A stretch of DNA of 23,351 nt from JBDREF01 sp043820045 (lineage in GTDB: Bacteria; Planctomycetota; Phycisphaerae; Sedimentisphaerales; Anaerobacaceae). The stretch spans positions 1-23,351 of the forward strand of contig JBDREF010000357.1 of NCBI GenBank assembly GCA_043820045.1. The letters run 5' to 3'. This document shows, one piece after another, positions 1-7,533 of this stretch (position 1 is the first letter of the stretch; every line of letters starts with the position of its first letter). The notes under the pieces are model-generated. The model ran no database searches and was not told where the DNA came from. It was given only the letters and a program-made list of their open reading frames with translations. The translations under genes were made by a program, and so were the position numbers.

Positions 1-411
1 GCCGGTGCAAATATAGTTACCTGGTTGCAGGACGGCCCGAGAACCGGGAGCCTGGATGCGACCATCATAGACGACGATGCTTATACCGTGCAGTGGACGG
101 TGGTTAGTGAGCCCAATGCAGGCGATGCCGTAATACAGACGGCCAATGCCGAGGACACAAGTGTTACCGTCTCGGCCGTGGGTCAGTATGTTTTGCAGTT
201 GGAGGCCTCCGACGGCGAATACAGCAGTTCGGATACAGTCACGATCAACGTCTATAACGACAGTTGCCAGGCCGCCCAGTCGCTGCCGAACTATCAGCCC
301 CTGGTAGGGGACCTCAACGGGGACTGCAAGGTCGATGATGCCGATATGGCATTGCTGCAGGAGAACTGGTTGAAGGATAATTCACTTACGGACGATTGGT
401 TCGGGCTTTAA
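1..411 (+). CDS. C-terminal end of a secreted PKD-like/dockerin-type protein (partial)
   Basis: The reading frame is open from the first base, so the 5' part of the gene lies outside the window. About 136 residues are visible. The first ~85 look like an Ig/PKD-type beta-sandwich (YVLQLEASDGEYSSSDTVTINV is typical of the last strands, here residues ~63-84). The tail from about residue 101 carries one dockerin-type Ca-binding loop, DLNGDCKVDDAD, followed by a helix ending in NWL. A single such loop at the extreme C-terminus is common on exported proteins of Phycisphaerae-like planctomycetes and may act as a sorting or binding tag; that role is inference. The parent protein was probably a large surface or secreted enzyme, but its catalytic part is not visible. 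A short hairpin follows the stop, without a T tract. Confidence 0.8.
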   Translation, partial: AGANIVTWLQDGPRTGSLDATIIDDDAYTVQWTVVSEPNAGDAVIQTANAEDTSVTVSAVGQYVLQLEASDGEYSSSDTVTINVYNDSCQAAQSLPNYQPLVGDLNGDCKVDDADMALLQENWLKDNSLTDDWFGL

Positions 412-414
412 GGC

Positions 415-430
415 CGATACGTTCGTATCG
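415..430 (+). other. short hairpin after the dockerin-protein stop codon
   Basis: A perfect 6-bp stem (CGATAC/GTATCG) with a GTTC loop starts four bases after the stop codon. There is no T tract behind it, so it is not a canonical intrinsic terminator. It may protect the 3' end of the message or be chance. Confidence 0.25.
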
Positions 431-469
431 AAGTTATAGAATAAGAATTGCCATTTTTGGGGTGAGCGA

Positions 470-1609
470 ATGGAGTCTATGCGCAAAAAGACCACACTGA
501 CGGCTGTTGCGCTTTGCGCGCAAGTTGTCATATTAACCCTTTTCGCCGCCGGCGTGCGGGGCGGCGAACGCGGCCCGGCATATTCGTTCGTGTATCTTGG
601 CGATTTGCATTTCGACAAGATGTCTCACCACGATTTCGAGTGGGTGAAAGCCGATAAGCCAAACGACATCAGGCAGATTGACGAGTATGTCGCGAGCACG
701 GAAAAATACGCCCCCGGTCTTCTCAAGCGGATTCACAGTTCCATCGAATCCAGCGAAGGCCGGATAAAGATGGTCGTCCAGGGCGGAGATCTTACCGAGG
801 GACTGTGCGGCAGCAGGGAATTGCAAGAGACTCAGTTTCGAGATGTCAGGGCGTTTATCCGCAGTTGCATTCCCGACACGATGTTCGTTGCGACAAAGGG
901 CAACCACGATATAACCGGCCCCGGGGCGAGAGAAGCCTTCGACAACATCATGCTGCCGTGGCTGTCAACCGAATGCGGAAAGCAGATAGACTCAGCGTCT
1001 TTCTTTCTAATGCAGGGTCTGGACCTGTTCGTATTCTTCGACGCCTATCACAACAACAGTCTTGACTGGCTCGATAAGACTTTGCGCGAGAACAAGCATC
1101 GCCACGTGTTCATCGTGATGCATCCTCCTGCGGTTCCGTACAATGCCAGGTCCACGTGGCACCTCTTCTGGCGGGAGCGAGAAAGAGAAGTTCGCGAACG
1201 GTTCCTTAGTATATTAGGTGTGAACAGGGCGATACTGCTGACCGCTCACCTGCACAAGTACAGCGTTGTTACAAGGAAGACTTCGAGCGGCGCCTTCGTG
1301 CAGTTCAGTATGAACAGCGTCATAAGCTCGCCCAACTCTTCAGTGAAAGACTATCGCGAAGGCGTGGAACATTACGGCGGGGCGCTCGTCGAGCTGGAGC
1401 CGGAATTTCAGCCCGAGACCGAGGCCCAACGCCGGAAGATGCTCGAAGACGAAAAGCCGTATATAACGAGTTTCGAGTTCGCCGACTTTCCCGGTTACGC
1501 TGTCATCAACGCCTCGGACGCGGGTGTAACCGCGGATATCTACGTGGCCGATTCCGACAAGGCATGGAAGAGCGTATCCATGATGCCGGTGCTTAGTAAT
1601 GCAAAGTGA
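470..1609 (+). CDS. exported calcineurin-like metallophosphoesterase
   Basis: 379 codons. The N-terminus has a basic start and a hydrophobic stretch (about residues 10-30), consistent with a signal peptide, so action in the periplasm or outside is likely. The metallophosphoesterase signature is complete and in order: GDLHFD (D45, H47), GGDLTEG (D107), GNHD (N145, H146), MHPP (H218) and AHLH (H260, H262). These are the usual dinuclear-metal ligands of calcineurin-like phosphodiesterases and phosphatases. The substrate cannot be told from sequence. The start at 470 has a GGTGAG-like ribosome site a few bases upstream; the ATG at 479 is an alternative that keeps the signal peptide. The next gene follows after about 100 bp in the same direction, so co-transcription is possible. 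Confidence 0.9.
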   Translation: MESMRKKTTLTAVALCAQVVILTLFAAGVRGGERGPAYSFVYLGDLHFDKMSHHDFEWVKADKPNDIRQIDEYVASTEKYAPGLLKRIHSSIESSEGRIKMVVQGGDLTEGLCGSRELQETQFRDVRAFIRSCIPDTMFVATKGNHDITGPGAREAFDNIMLPWLSTECGKQIDSASFFLMQGLDLFVFFDAYHNNSLDWLDKTLRENKHRHVFIVMHPPAVPYNARSTWHLFWREREREVRERFLSILGVNRAILLTAHLHKYSVVTRKTSSGAFVQFSMNSVISSPNSSVKDYREGVEHYGGALVELEPEFQPETEAQRRKMLEDEKPYITSFEFADFPGYAVINASDAGVTADIYVADSDKAWKSVSMMPVLSNAK

Positions 1610-1713
1610 CTGAATCGGGCTTCTCGCCGCTGCACCTGTTTCGGCTGGGAATCTGTCTCCATCCACTGATGTCACGGCTGCGAATATTATCGTATTTGTT
1701 TTCAGGAGATGCC

Positions 1714-3573
1714 ATGTATAGACTTGTGTGTGCATTGATGAGCGTGGCAGTTGTCTTGATGGGCCAAGCTGCAAACGGCAAAGACGTGAAAGTTGACTCG
1801 GCTGCGACCGTTAAATATCTGCTTAGCTGCCAGAAAGCCAATGGGGCTTTCGGTCCTATTGATCAGGAGTACTCCGACTTAGCCTGGAACTATCCCGCCG
1901 TACATGCGTTGACTCTGCTCAACGTCGATATTCCGCGAGCCGCCGACTGCCTCGACAACGGCCAGTGGGCCGCCTTCCGTCAACCGGATGCCCACAGGAC
2001 AAATCTGCACTGGGACCTCTATCAGAAAACGCACCTGAATCTTCTTCTGGCTGCGAAGATAAAGGGCCGTGACATCGACGTTTTCCCCGGGCAACGCAAG
2101 TCCTTGGGACTCCTTACTGAGGACGATCGGAGAATCAAGCCGGGGAGAAACTGGGAGCTTCAATACAAGGACCGCCAGGCACAGTACTACGGGCCGTACG
2201 GCGTCGGCGTTTTCTATGACATCCCGACGCTTTGGTACATGACCGATGTGCTGACGTCTCTCGATGGGACGATAACGAATCCCGAGCTTGCGACGGAGTA
2301 TATCCTGGCTCGTCAGGCCGCCGGCAGTGGATTCGTCAACGCCTATACGGCCGAAGGCCCGGTCGCGCCCGAAGATGCTCATCTGGCCGTGACATATCAC
2401 GCCGTAATGACGCTGAAAGCCTTAGGGAAAGAAATCCCCAACCGCGAATCGTGCATCGCGTGGATTCGCTCCTGCCAGGAGCCGTCCGGCGGATTTCGAT
2501 GGAGCCCGACGAGAGACGACTACAGCAACAAGCCGGACGTCTGGTACACATGGGCGGCCGTCCGTGCCCTCGATGCCCTTGGCGCCCGGCCGGCGGATAC
2601 CGAAGGATGCTTGAAGTGGCTCAACTCCCTCCAGAATTCCGATGGCGGTTTCGCAGACCGTCCCGGTTGGAACTCTCGACTTTACAGCACGTACTACGCC
2701 GTCCATGCCTTGGACATCCTCACGGGCGACGCCAGGAAAGGCATCCGCGCCAAGACCGTATCCGACACAGAGACGGCTATACCCGAAGGCAAATACGAAA
2801 TCTTCCAGGCCCATCTCAAGGCCCCGGCAGTGTCGAATGAGAGCCCGACGGAAATGGTCGAAGAGGTCCGGGCAATACGGCTGAATCTGGTGGGCGCGAA
2901 GACCGCTGATGTGAGCGAGGCCCGCGATTATGTCGAGAAAAACGGATATGCCCTTGAGGTTCTGGCCTGTCCGGAGAACTACCCCCACAAAATGCTTTGG
3001 ATCGGCGGCTTCCCGGCTAATCATATTTCCAATTGGCTCATCCCGCCGTCGATGTCGAAAGAACAGCAGACTGCCTTTTCGCTGGCCGACGAAGCCGGCA
3101 AACAGGAATTGCCGTGGCGCCAGTTCAAAGCGTGCGTTATCTCGCCGGCACTTGAGATTGGAACCGTGTTCTATCCGGAGCTGGATTACTCCATGGTAAA
3201 TGCGTACATGGCATACGACGACGGTCTGGATGGGCGGCCGGGTTTTACCGGCTTTCTCGCCGCCTTGGGCTGGCCAGCCTGGGATTGGGTCCGGCACTTT
3301 CCATATCGAGAACGCTGGGTCGGCAAGCTTCCGGCTCTGGCCGACGGAGACGCACACGGCGACATCGCCAAGTGGAAGGATCGCCTCCTGAAGCAGAGAG
3401 TACTTTATTTCGCGGAACGGTACGACTTTCCGCATTTTCTCGAGGCATTAAAAAACGGGCGATCCGTCTGCGTGATAAGAGATGCGGATACTTCCTCCGG
3501 CGTAGTCTATTACGGCGGTCCGGCGGCCGTGAAGTATGCGAAGAAACACCGCAGCCAATGGCAATGGTGGTAG
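1714..3573 (+). CDS. exported terpenoid-cyclase/prenyltransferase-like toroid protein with a distinct C-terminal domain
   Basis: I start at 1714 because AGGAG (1704-1708) sits at good spacing and the protein then begins with a clean signal peptide (MYRLVCALMSVAVVLM, small residues near 20). The open frame extends further upstream without a ribosome site. The 619-residue product has squalene-cyclase-type alpha/alpha repeats with the QxxxGGF/W style: CQKANGAFG (~39-47), CQEPSGGFRW (~254-263) and LQNSDGGFADR (~306-316). After about residue 370 the sequence changes. The last ~250 residues contain LADGDAHGD (~542-550) and EALKNGRSVCVI (~577-588), which resemble the end of PHP-type phosphoesterase domains, although the N-terminal PHP histidines are not evident. 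Such toroid repeats in planctomycetes are usually not sterol enzymes. Function unknown. Confidence 0.8.
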   Translation: MYRLVCALMSVAVVLMGQAANGKDVKVDSAATVKYLLSCQKANGAFGPIDQEYSDLAWNYPAVHALTLLNVDIPRAADCLDNGQWAAFRQPDAHRTNLHWDLYQKTHLNLLLAAKIKGRDIDVFPGQRKSLGLLTEDDRRIKPGRNWELQYKDRQAQYYGPYGVGVFYDIPTLWYMTDVLTSLDGTITNPELATEYILARQAAGSGFVNAYTAEGPVAPEDAHLAVTYHAVMTLKALGKEIPNRESCIAWIRSCQEPSGGFRWSPTRDDYSNKPDVWYTWAAVRALDALGARPADTEGCLKWLNSLQNSDGGFADRPGWNSRLYSTYYAVHALDILTGDARKGIRAKTVSDTETAIPEGKYEIFQAHLKAPAVSNESPTEMVEEVRAIRLNLVGAKTADVSEARDYVEKNGYALEVLACPENYPHKMLWIGGFPANHISNWLIPPSMSKEQQTAFSLADEAGKQELPWRQFKACVISPALEIGTVFYPELDYSMVNAYMAYDDGLDGRPGFTGFLAALGWPAWDWVRHFPYRERWVGKLPALADGDAHGDIAKWKDRLLKQRVLYFAERYDFPHFLEALKNGRSVCVIRDADTSSGVVYYGGPAAVKYAKKHRSQWQWW

Positions 3574-3595
3574 GCCGCGACCGGCGACATAGTCT

Positions 3596-4063
3596 TCAGG
3601 CTATCGGCGCGTAAATCTCGGTTAGAATCTCCTCAGGCGCCACTTTTCGAGGGTCATTCAGGTACACTTCTCTGGTGGGCCCGACGACTTTCTTGTGGTT
3701 ATCCGCTATCCACTTGAACAGTTTCTTGTAGGCGGCCGCACTTTTCTCGTAGGGTCCCTTGTGCACAATCTTTGCCATCCGTCCGCCGAGCAGCTCGTAG
3801 CAGGTGATGTCCTCCATTCCTTTCACCGGTTTGCTGACGGCAATGACGACCTCCACGTCGGCGCTTGCCTCCTCGTGCGCTTTCATTGCCTCCCGGGGTC
3901 TCTCGTGGCATATAAACGTCGGCCGTCCCAATATCCGGGCGCCGCTTGACTCGGCATACTCGCGTACCTTTGCGATCATGGGATCGATTTCGGCGTAGGT
4001 TCCCCGCTTCCAGATGCCCACGACCACCTGCGCTTTCACTTCCGTTACGGTTACCTCGCTCAT
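3596..4063 (-). CDS. GyrI-like/AraC effector-binding domain protein
   Basis: 155 codons, starting at the ATG at 4063, which has GAGGT eight bases upstream; an upstream in-frame extension has no such site. The sequence fits the GyrI-like small-molecule-binding fold (AraC_E_bind/SOUL-type). An N-terminal half ending near GMEDITCYELLGGRMAKI is followed by the family hallmark HKGPYEKSAAAYKKLFKWI and a closing EILTEIYAPI strand. There is no DNA-binding domain, so this is the stand-alone type, which in related proteins binds hydrophobic or cationic small molecules or inhibits gyrase. The specific ligand is unknown. The protein has no signal peptide and is likely cytoplasmic. The gene ends 22 bp from the oppositely oriented toroid gene and has no partner on its strand except the tRNA upstream. 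Confidence 0.85.
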   Translation of the reverse strand: MSEVTVTEVKAQVVVGIWKRGTYAEIDPMIAKVREYAESSGARILGRPTFICHERPREAMKAHEEASADVEVVIAVSKPVKGMEDITCYELLGGRMAKIVHKGPYEKSAAAYKKLFKWIADNHKKVVGPTREVYLNDPRKVAPEEILTEIYAPIA

Positions 4064-4250
4064 TGCGCGACCTCGATGACAAAAAGAACAGCCACTGTGC
4101 AGCCGCCGGGGCCGCCATCTGCCGTCTCGGCAAAAAACGCGCATTTCACGGCCGTTCTGATGTCAGTTAGCCATGGAAAACCAGCGTTTGTGAGCATTTT
4201 CTTTTGACCGTTCCGTCGTGTTTGGGATACCCTTTCTACTCCATCCCGGA

Positions 4251-4272
4251 CCCCGTCCCCTGGGGACGAGGG
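4251..4272 (-). other. GC-rich hairpin downstream of tRNA-Tyr
   Basis: CGTCC/GGACG extended by CCC/GGG past a one-base bulge, with a small loop, lies just beyond the 3' end of the tRNA. It may help end or process the tRNA transcript, but there is no U tract after it, so it is not called a terminator. Confidence 0.3.
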
Positions 4273-4277
4273 GCAAA

Positions 4278-4360
4278 TGGGCCGGGCAGGATTCGAACCT
4301 GCGTAGGCTCTCGCCAACGGGTTTACAGCCCGTTCCCTTTAGCCACTCGGGCACCGACCC
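4278..4360 (-). tRNA. tRNA-Tyr (anticodon GTA)
   Basis: Read on the - strand, a complete class II tRNA can be folded. The acceptor stem GGGTCGG/CCGGCCC has 7 pairs with one T-G pair and discriminator A. The D arm contains AGTGGCTAAAGGG. The anticodon stem is ACGGG/CCCGT with loop CTGTAAA (anticodon GTA at 4324-4326 on the complementary strand). There is a long variable arm and a T arm GCAGG-TTCGAAT-CCTGC. The long variable arm with GTA is the bacterial tyrosine pattern. CCA is not encoded. A strong promoter lies about 36 bases upstream. Confidence 0.96.
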
Positions 4361-4395
4361 ATTCTCAAGCTGCAAATCTGTAGTAAGCAGATGGT

Positions 4396-4424
4396 ATTAA
4401 ACCCTAAGAACGGCCGGTTGTCAA
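4396..4424 (-). promoter_or_regulatory. sigma70-type promoter of tRNA-Tyr
   Basis: On the - strand, a perfect TTGACA -35 box (4419-4424) is followed after exactly 17 bp by TTTAAT (4396-4401). The predicted start lies about 25-30 bases before the mature tRNA 5' end. Near-consensus boxes fit the constitutive high expression of a tRNA gene. Confidence 0.8.
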
Positions 4425-4509
4425 TAGGCAAAAGCCAATAATTCCCTCACAAATCCAGTTCCTGTTTTGGCGAGGATCGGATGATGCTCATTTGTTCAGA
4501 ACATAGAGA

Positions 4510-4538
4510 TTGAGCTGCCGAGACAGTCTTGGTATTCT
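4510..4538 (+). promoter_or_regulatory. possible sigma70-type promoter of the FG-GAP protein gene
   Basis: TTGAGC (4510-4515) and TATTCT (4533-4538) are separated by 17 bp. Each box matches the consensus at four of six positions. The predicted start near 4545 leaves a leader of about 60-70 bases before the preferred start codon. Confidence 0.45.
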
Positions 4539-4613
4539 ACCGGACGTGAGGTCCGGTTGCGTAGCCGGCCGCAAATTGGGGCTTTCGTGAAGGTTATACA
4601 AGGGAAAATGAGT

Positions 4614-6695
4614 ATGAGAAAGGGCTTCGAGATGCGAAAATCTGCGAGCAGTTTGGTTTTGTTCGGAATAGTGTGGATTTTGACGGTTTCTTGCAGTGGG
4701 GCGTCCGGCGGGCCGGCCGTATTGCTCGACGATGATTTCGACGCGCTGCGGCCGGGTATGTTCTCGGCGGGCGTCATCGGTGCTCATGCCGAATACCATT
4801 ATGTTGATGAAACGGCGCCCAAGGGCAACTGGGTGGTCTCTTGTTTCACCTCCGGCACGCCCGAGCAGCGCGCCTGGTGGGTGATCGAAGAAGATGGCGA
4901 CGCGATGCTCTCACAGACCATCTATAACAAGCGAAACCATTCCCACCCCATGGCGTGTACCGCGGCCCAGGGCGGCGAGTTCTGGAGGGACTATACGGTT
5001 TCGCTGCGTTTTTCCCCCCAGTCGGACAAGGGGCAGGCCGGCGTGGCGTTTCGCTACCGCAACGACCGCTGCTATTATTTTTTGGGGGTCAAAGGCCCGA
5101 AAGCCGTTTTGAAGCTGGTAAAGCACGCCGTCGCTTATCACAAACCATACGAGAAGACATTGGCCGAGCGAGAATGCGTGTGGAAGCCCGGGGAATTCCT
5201 CACGGCTACGATCCGCGTCGAGGGCGGCCGGATCCGGGCGGAGCTTGGCGGTGTGATCCTGGAAGCGGAAGATTCGACTCTTGCGGAAGGAAAGGTAGCG
5301 TTGACAGCCGACGTTCCAACTAAGTACGCCTCAGTAAAGGTAACGACGAGCGCCGAAGAAAGTAAACGTGTGGAGGAAAGCATCGCCGCAAAGCAGAAGG
5401 AAGAAGCAAAACTCCAGACGGCCAATCCCAAGCCGGTCGTCTGGAAGAAGTTCCAAACCGGCGAGTACGGCGTCGGGCGCAACCTGCGGTTCGGCGACCT
5501 GGACGGCGACGGCGAGATTGACATTCTGTTCGGGCAGGTGATCCATCACGGCCCCAAGGACCGCAACAGCGAACTGAGCTGCCTGACGGCGGTGAACCTG
5601 GATGGCAAGGTGCTCTGGCAGAAGGGAAAGCCGGACGGCTGGAAGAACCACCTGACGAACGACGTAGGCTTTCAAATCCATGACATAGACGGCGACGGCA
5701 GGAACGAGGCGGTGTACTGCATGAACCAGGAAATCATCGCAGCCGACGGCGCGACGGGCGAGGTGAAATACCGCAAGCCGACGCCGTTAACGCCGCCGGG
5801 CGACCACGGCGAGCACAACATTTTTCCGCGCATCTTAGGCGATTCGCTGTTCTTTTGCGACCTGCGAGGACTCGGGCGGGACCGCGACATGATCTTCAAG
5901 GACCGCTACAGTCAAATCTGGGCTATGAACGATAAGTTTGAGGTGATGTGGACGGGCAAGTGCACGACGGGGCACTATCCTTTCGCATACGACATCGACA
6001 ACGACGGAAAGGACGAGGTCGCCATAGGCTATACCATGTTCGATGACGACGGGACAAAACTCTGGTCGCTGGACGGAACAATGAAAGACCACGCGGACGG
6101 CGTCGCCATCGTGAAATTCAAGCAGGACGCCGAGCCGACGCTTTTCTGTGCGGCCAGCGACGAGGGAGCTTTCTTCACAGACCTAAAAGGCAACGTGCTC
6201 AAGCATCACTTCTTCGGTCACGTTCAGAATCCGGCAGTGGCTAACTTTCGCGACGACCTGCCCGGACTGGAGATCGTGAGTATCAATTTCTGGGGCAACC
6301 AGGGAATAATTCACTACTTCGACTCGGACGGCGAGCTGTACTATGATTTCGAGCCGGTGCAGCACGGCAGCATGTGTCTGCCGATTAACTGGACGGGAAA
6401 GAGCGAGGAGTTCTTCGTGTTGTCGCCGGACGTTACCGAGGGCGGCATGTACGACGGCCGTGGACGGCGGGTGGTGCAATTCCCGGCGGACGGGCATCCA
6501 TATCAGTGCAACGCGGTGCTTGATGTCACAGGCGACTGCCGCGACGAGGTGGTGGTATGGGACCCATACGAGGTCTGGGTTTACACGCAAGACGACAATC
6601 CGAAGCGCGGCCGGCTCTACAAACCCGAGCGCAACGCCCTCTACAACTACTCGAATTACCAGGCGACAGTTTCCCTCCCCGGATGGTCGCAGTGA
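4614..6695 (+). CDS. exported LamG-like plus FG-GAP/VCBS beta-propeller protein
   Basis: The start is uncertain: ATGs at 4608, 4614 and 4632 all keep the signal peptide (MRKSASSLVLFGIVWILTVS). AGGG just upstream favours 4608 or 4614. The frame also extends to 4557 without support. After the signal peptide comes a concanavalin-like jelly-roll domain (about residues 35-245) of the LamG/DUF1080 type (GVAFRYRNDRCYYFLGV). A short charged linker rich in K, E and A follows, then a propeller with calcium-binding FG-GAP/VCBS loops: GDLDGDGEID (~294), HDIDGDGRNE (~356), YDIDNDGKDE (~460) and LDVTGDCRDE (~636). The arrangement resembles the propellers of rhamnogalacturonan lyases, but I cannot show a lyase active site. 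A glycan-binding or glycan-cleaving role outside the cell is likely. The cysteine near residue 34 is not a good lipobox match. Confidence 0.8.
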   Translation: MRKGFEMRKSASSLVLFGIVWILTVSCSGASGGPAVLLDDDFDALRPGMFSAGVIGAHAEYHYVDETAPKGNWVVSCFTSGTPEQRAWWVIEEDGDAMLSQTIYNKRNHSHPMACTAAQGGEFWRDYTVSLRFSPQSDKGQAGVAFRYRNDRCYYFLGVKGPKAVLKLVKHAVAYHKPYEKTLAERECVWKPGEFLTATIRVEGGRIRAELGGVILEAEDSTLAEGKVALTADVPTKYASVKVTTSAEESKRVEESIAAKQKEEAKLQTANPKPVVWKKFQTGEYGVGRNLRFGDLDGDGEIDILFGQVIHHGPKDRNSELSCLTAVNLDGKVLWQKGKPDGWKNHLTNDVGFQIHDIDGDGRNEAVYCMNQEIIAADGATGEVKYRKPTPLTPPGDHGEHNIFPRILGDSLFFCDLRGLGRDRDMIFKDRYSQIWAMNDKFEVMWTGKCTTGHYPFAYDIDNDGKDEVAIGYTMFDDDGTKLWSLDGTMKDHADGVAIVKFKQDAEPTLFCAASDEGAFFTDLKGNVLKHHFFGHVQNPAVANFRDDLPGLEIVSINFWGNQGIIHYFDSDGELYYDFEPVQHGSMCLPINWTGKSEEFFVLSPDVTEGGMYDGRGRRVVQFPADGHPYQCNAVLDVTGDCRDEVVVWDPYEVWVYTQDDNPKRGRLYKPERNALYNYSNYQATVSLPGWSQ

Positions 6696-6713
6696 AAGGT
6701 CTTGTCAGAAATT

Positions 6714-6733
6714 TAGCCACGAATGAACACGAA
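6714..6733 (+). repeat. 20-bp direct repeat, copy 1
   Basis: TAGCCACGAATGAACACGAA occurs here and again, identically, at 6991-7010. It lies 18 bp after the FG-GAP gene and is part of the repeat mosaic. Confidence 0.85.
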
Positions 6734-6990
6734 CGGGCACAAAGAAATAGTCAATAATCAATCACAAAGCGGGGCTTTCTTGTGCGCCCTCTTGTCATCC
6801 CTTCGACAGGCTCAGGGCAAGCTTTGAACGCAGCGCAGCCCACCCCTTTTGTCATCTTGAGCGGAGCGCAGCGGAGTCGAAAGATATGGCCTGGACTTGA
6901 AACACGGAACCACGAAGGGCACGGAGAACGCAGAGGGAATAGTGAATCGGTGAATTGGTGATTGGCCATCCTGTTATCCTGTCGAAAACA

Positions 6991-7010
6991 TAGCCACGAA
7001 TGAACACGAA
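6991..7010 (+). repeat. 20-bp direct repeat, copy 2
   Basis: Exact second copy of the 20-mer at 6714-6733, in the same orientation and 277 bp further on. The sequence around the two copies differs, so the repeats are units set into a mosaic and not a simple tandem duplication. Confidence 0.85.
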
Positions 7011-7317
7011 TTCTTCTGGCCACAGAGAACACAGAGCACACGGAGAAGCAACCGCAGATTAACGCAGATGAACGCGGATTCAGAGTTGCCGCAAAACTGG
7101 TAGGGTGGCGGCTCCTTCGACTTGAACTCAGGACGAAAGTCGTCCCACCGTCGTCGCCGTAAACCATCTCCTCTCAACGAGGTATATTCTATCACCGCCA
7201 CATCCTGTCTCTCCCGTAAGGTGAGCCTGGCCATCCTTTGCGGGAGATGGCCTGCGTCACTGTTTCCTGTGTCCTGTATTCTTTTTTTAACTGTTTTTCA
7301 AAAATTTCGGCTTTTTG

Positions 7318-7350
7318 CATCAATATTCGCCCTGTGAGAGTCGCTATAGA
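7318..7350 (+). promoter_or_regulatory. conserved 33-bp upstream element, copy 1
   Basis: This block matches 11996-12028 at 27 of 33 positions with no gap. The shared core is GCCCTNTGAGARTCGCT preceded by CATCAAYATTY. Both copies follow a T-rich run, end in an A/T-rich TATAGA/TTTAAA segment and stand roughly 150-185 bp before a + strand start codon. A promoter for an alternative sigma factor or the start of a conserved leader is the best guess. Confidence 0.5.
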
Positions 7351-7472
7351 GTAGAAGGTTCAAATATTTTCGCTCCGGGCAGGAAAAGTGGGTATAATAT
7401 AAAGTGGCAACCTTGAGAGAGCGATAACAGGCGGAAACAGGAACCAGAGTTCTCTTTACCGGCAGATGCTTT

Positions 7473-7518
7473 GTGAGAGGACAACTCACCGGAGAGTCTC
7501 GGACTCTTTTGGCTCTCC
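7473..7518 (+). promoter_or_regulatory. leader with alternative short hairpins before the beta-helix gene
   Basis: Between the conserved element and the ribosome site, GTGAG/CTCAC can pair. Further on, AGAGTC can pair with GACTCT, or GGAGAG (7491-7496) with CTCTCC (7513-7518). The last two exclude each other because they share bases, and the second ends two bases before the Shine-Dalgarno. This could tune translation, or it could be chance in a short GA/CT-rich stretch. Confidence 0.25.
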
Positions 7519-7520
7519 AT

Positions 7521-7528
7521 AAGGAGGA
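7521..7528 (+). promoter_or_regulatory. strong ribosome binding site for a GTG start
   Basis: AAGGAGGA lies five bases before GTG at 7534. This near-perfect anti-16S match decides the start codon even though it is GTG. Confidence 0.85.
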
Positions 7529-7533
7529 CTATC

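Larger units (their letters stand above)
6714..7149. repeat. mosaic of dispersed intergenic repeats
   Basis: About 430 bp between two secreted-protein genes are built of phrase-like repeat words rather than codons. They include a duplicated 20-mer beginning TAGCCACGAATG, CCCTTCGACAGGCTCAGGGC (6799-6818, its ends forming an inverted CCCT/AGGG), GTCATCTTGAGCGGAGCGCA (6851-6870), ACGG/ACGAAGGGCACGGAG phrases (6901-6936), CACAGAGAACACAGAGCAC (7021-7039), ACCGCAGATTAACGCAGATG (7051-7070) and a GGTAGGGTGG...CGTCCCACC inverted pair ending at 7149. I recognise similar words as dispersed non-coding repeats in many environmental bacterial genomes. Open frames across the region are by-products of these repeats. 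Confidence 0.7.

Noticed and set aside
2422..3435. A 337-codon minus-strand open frame
   Set aside because: Antisense shadow of the toroid protein gene; the + strand frame has signal peptide, ribosome site and repeat motifs.
6751..7234. Minus-strand open frames of 86-138 codons in the repeat mosaic
   Set aside because: They are translations of the dispersed repeat words, have no ribosome site or domain pattern, and overlap each other in different frames.
7393..7398. TATAAT before the beta-helix gene as a sigma70 -10 box
   Set aside because: A perfect -10 hexamer, but no acceptable -35 box at 16-18 bp and no TGn extension; the conserved 33-bp element upstream is the stronger signal.
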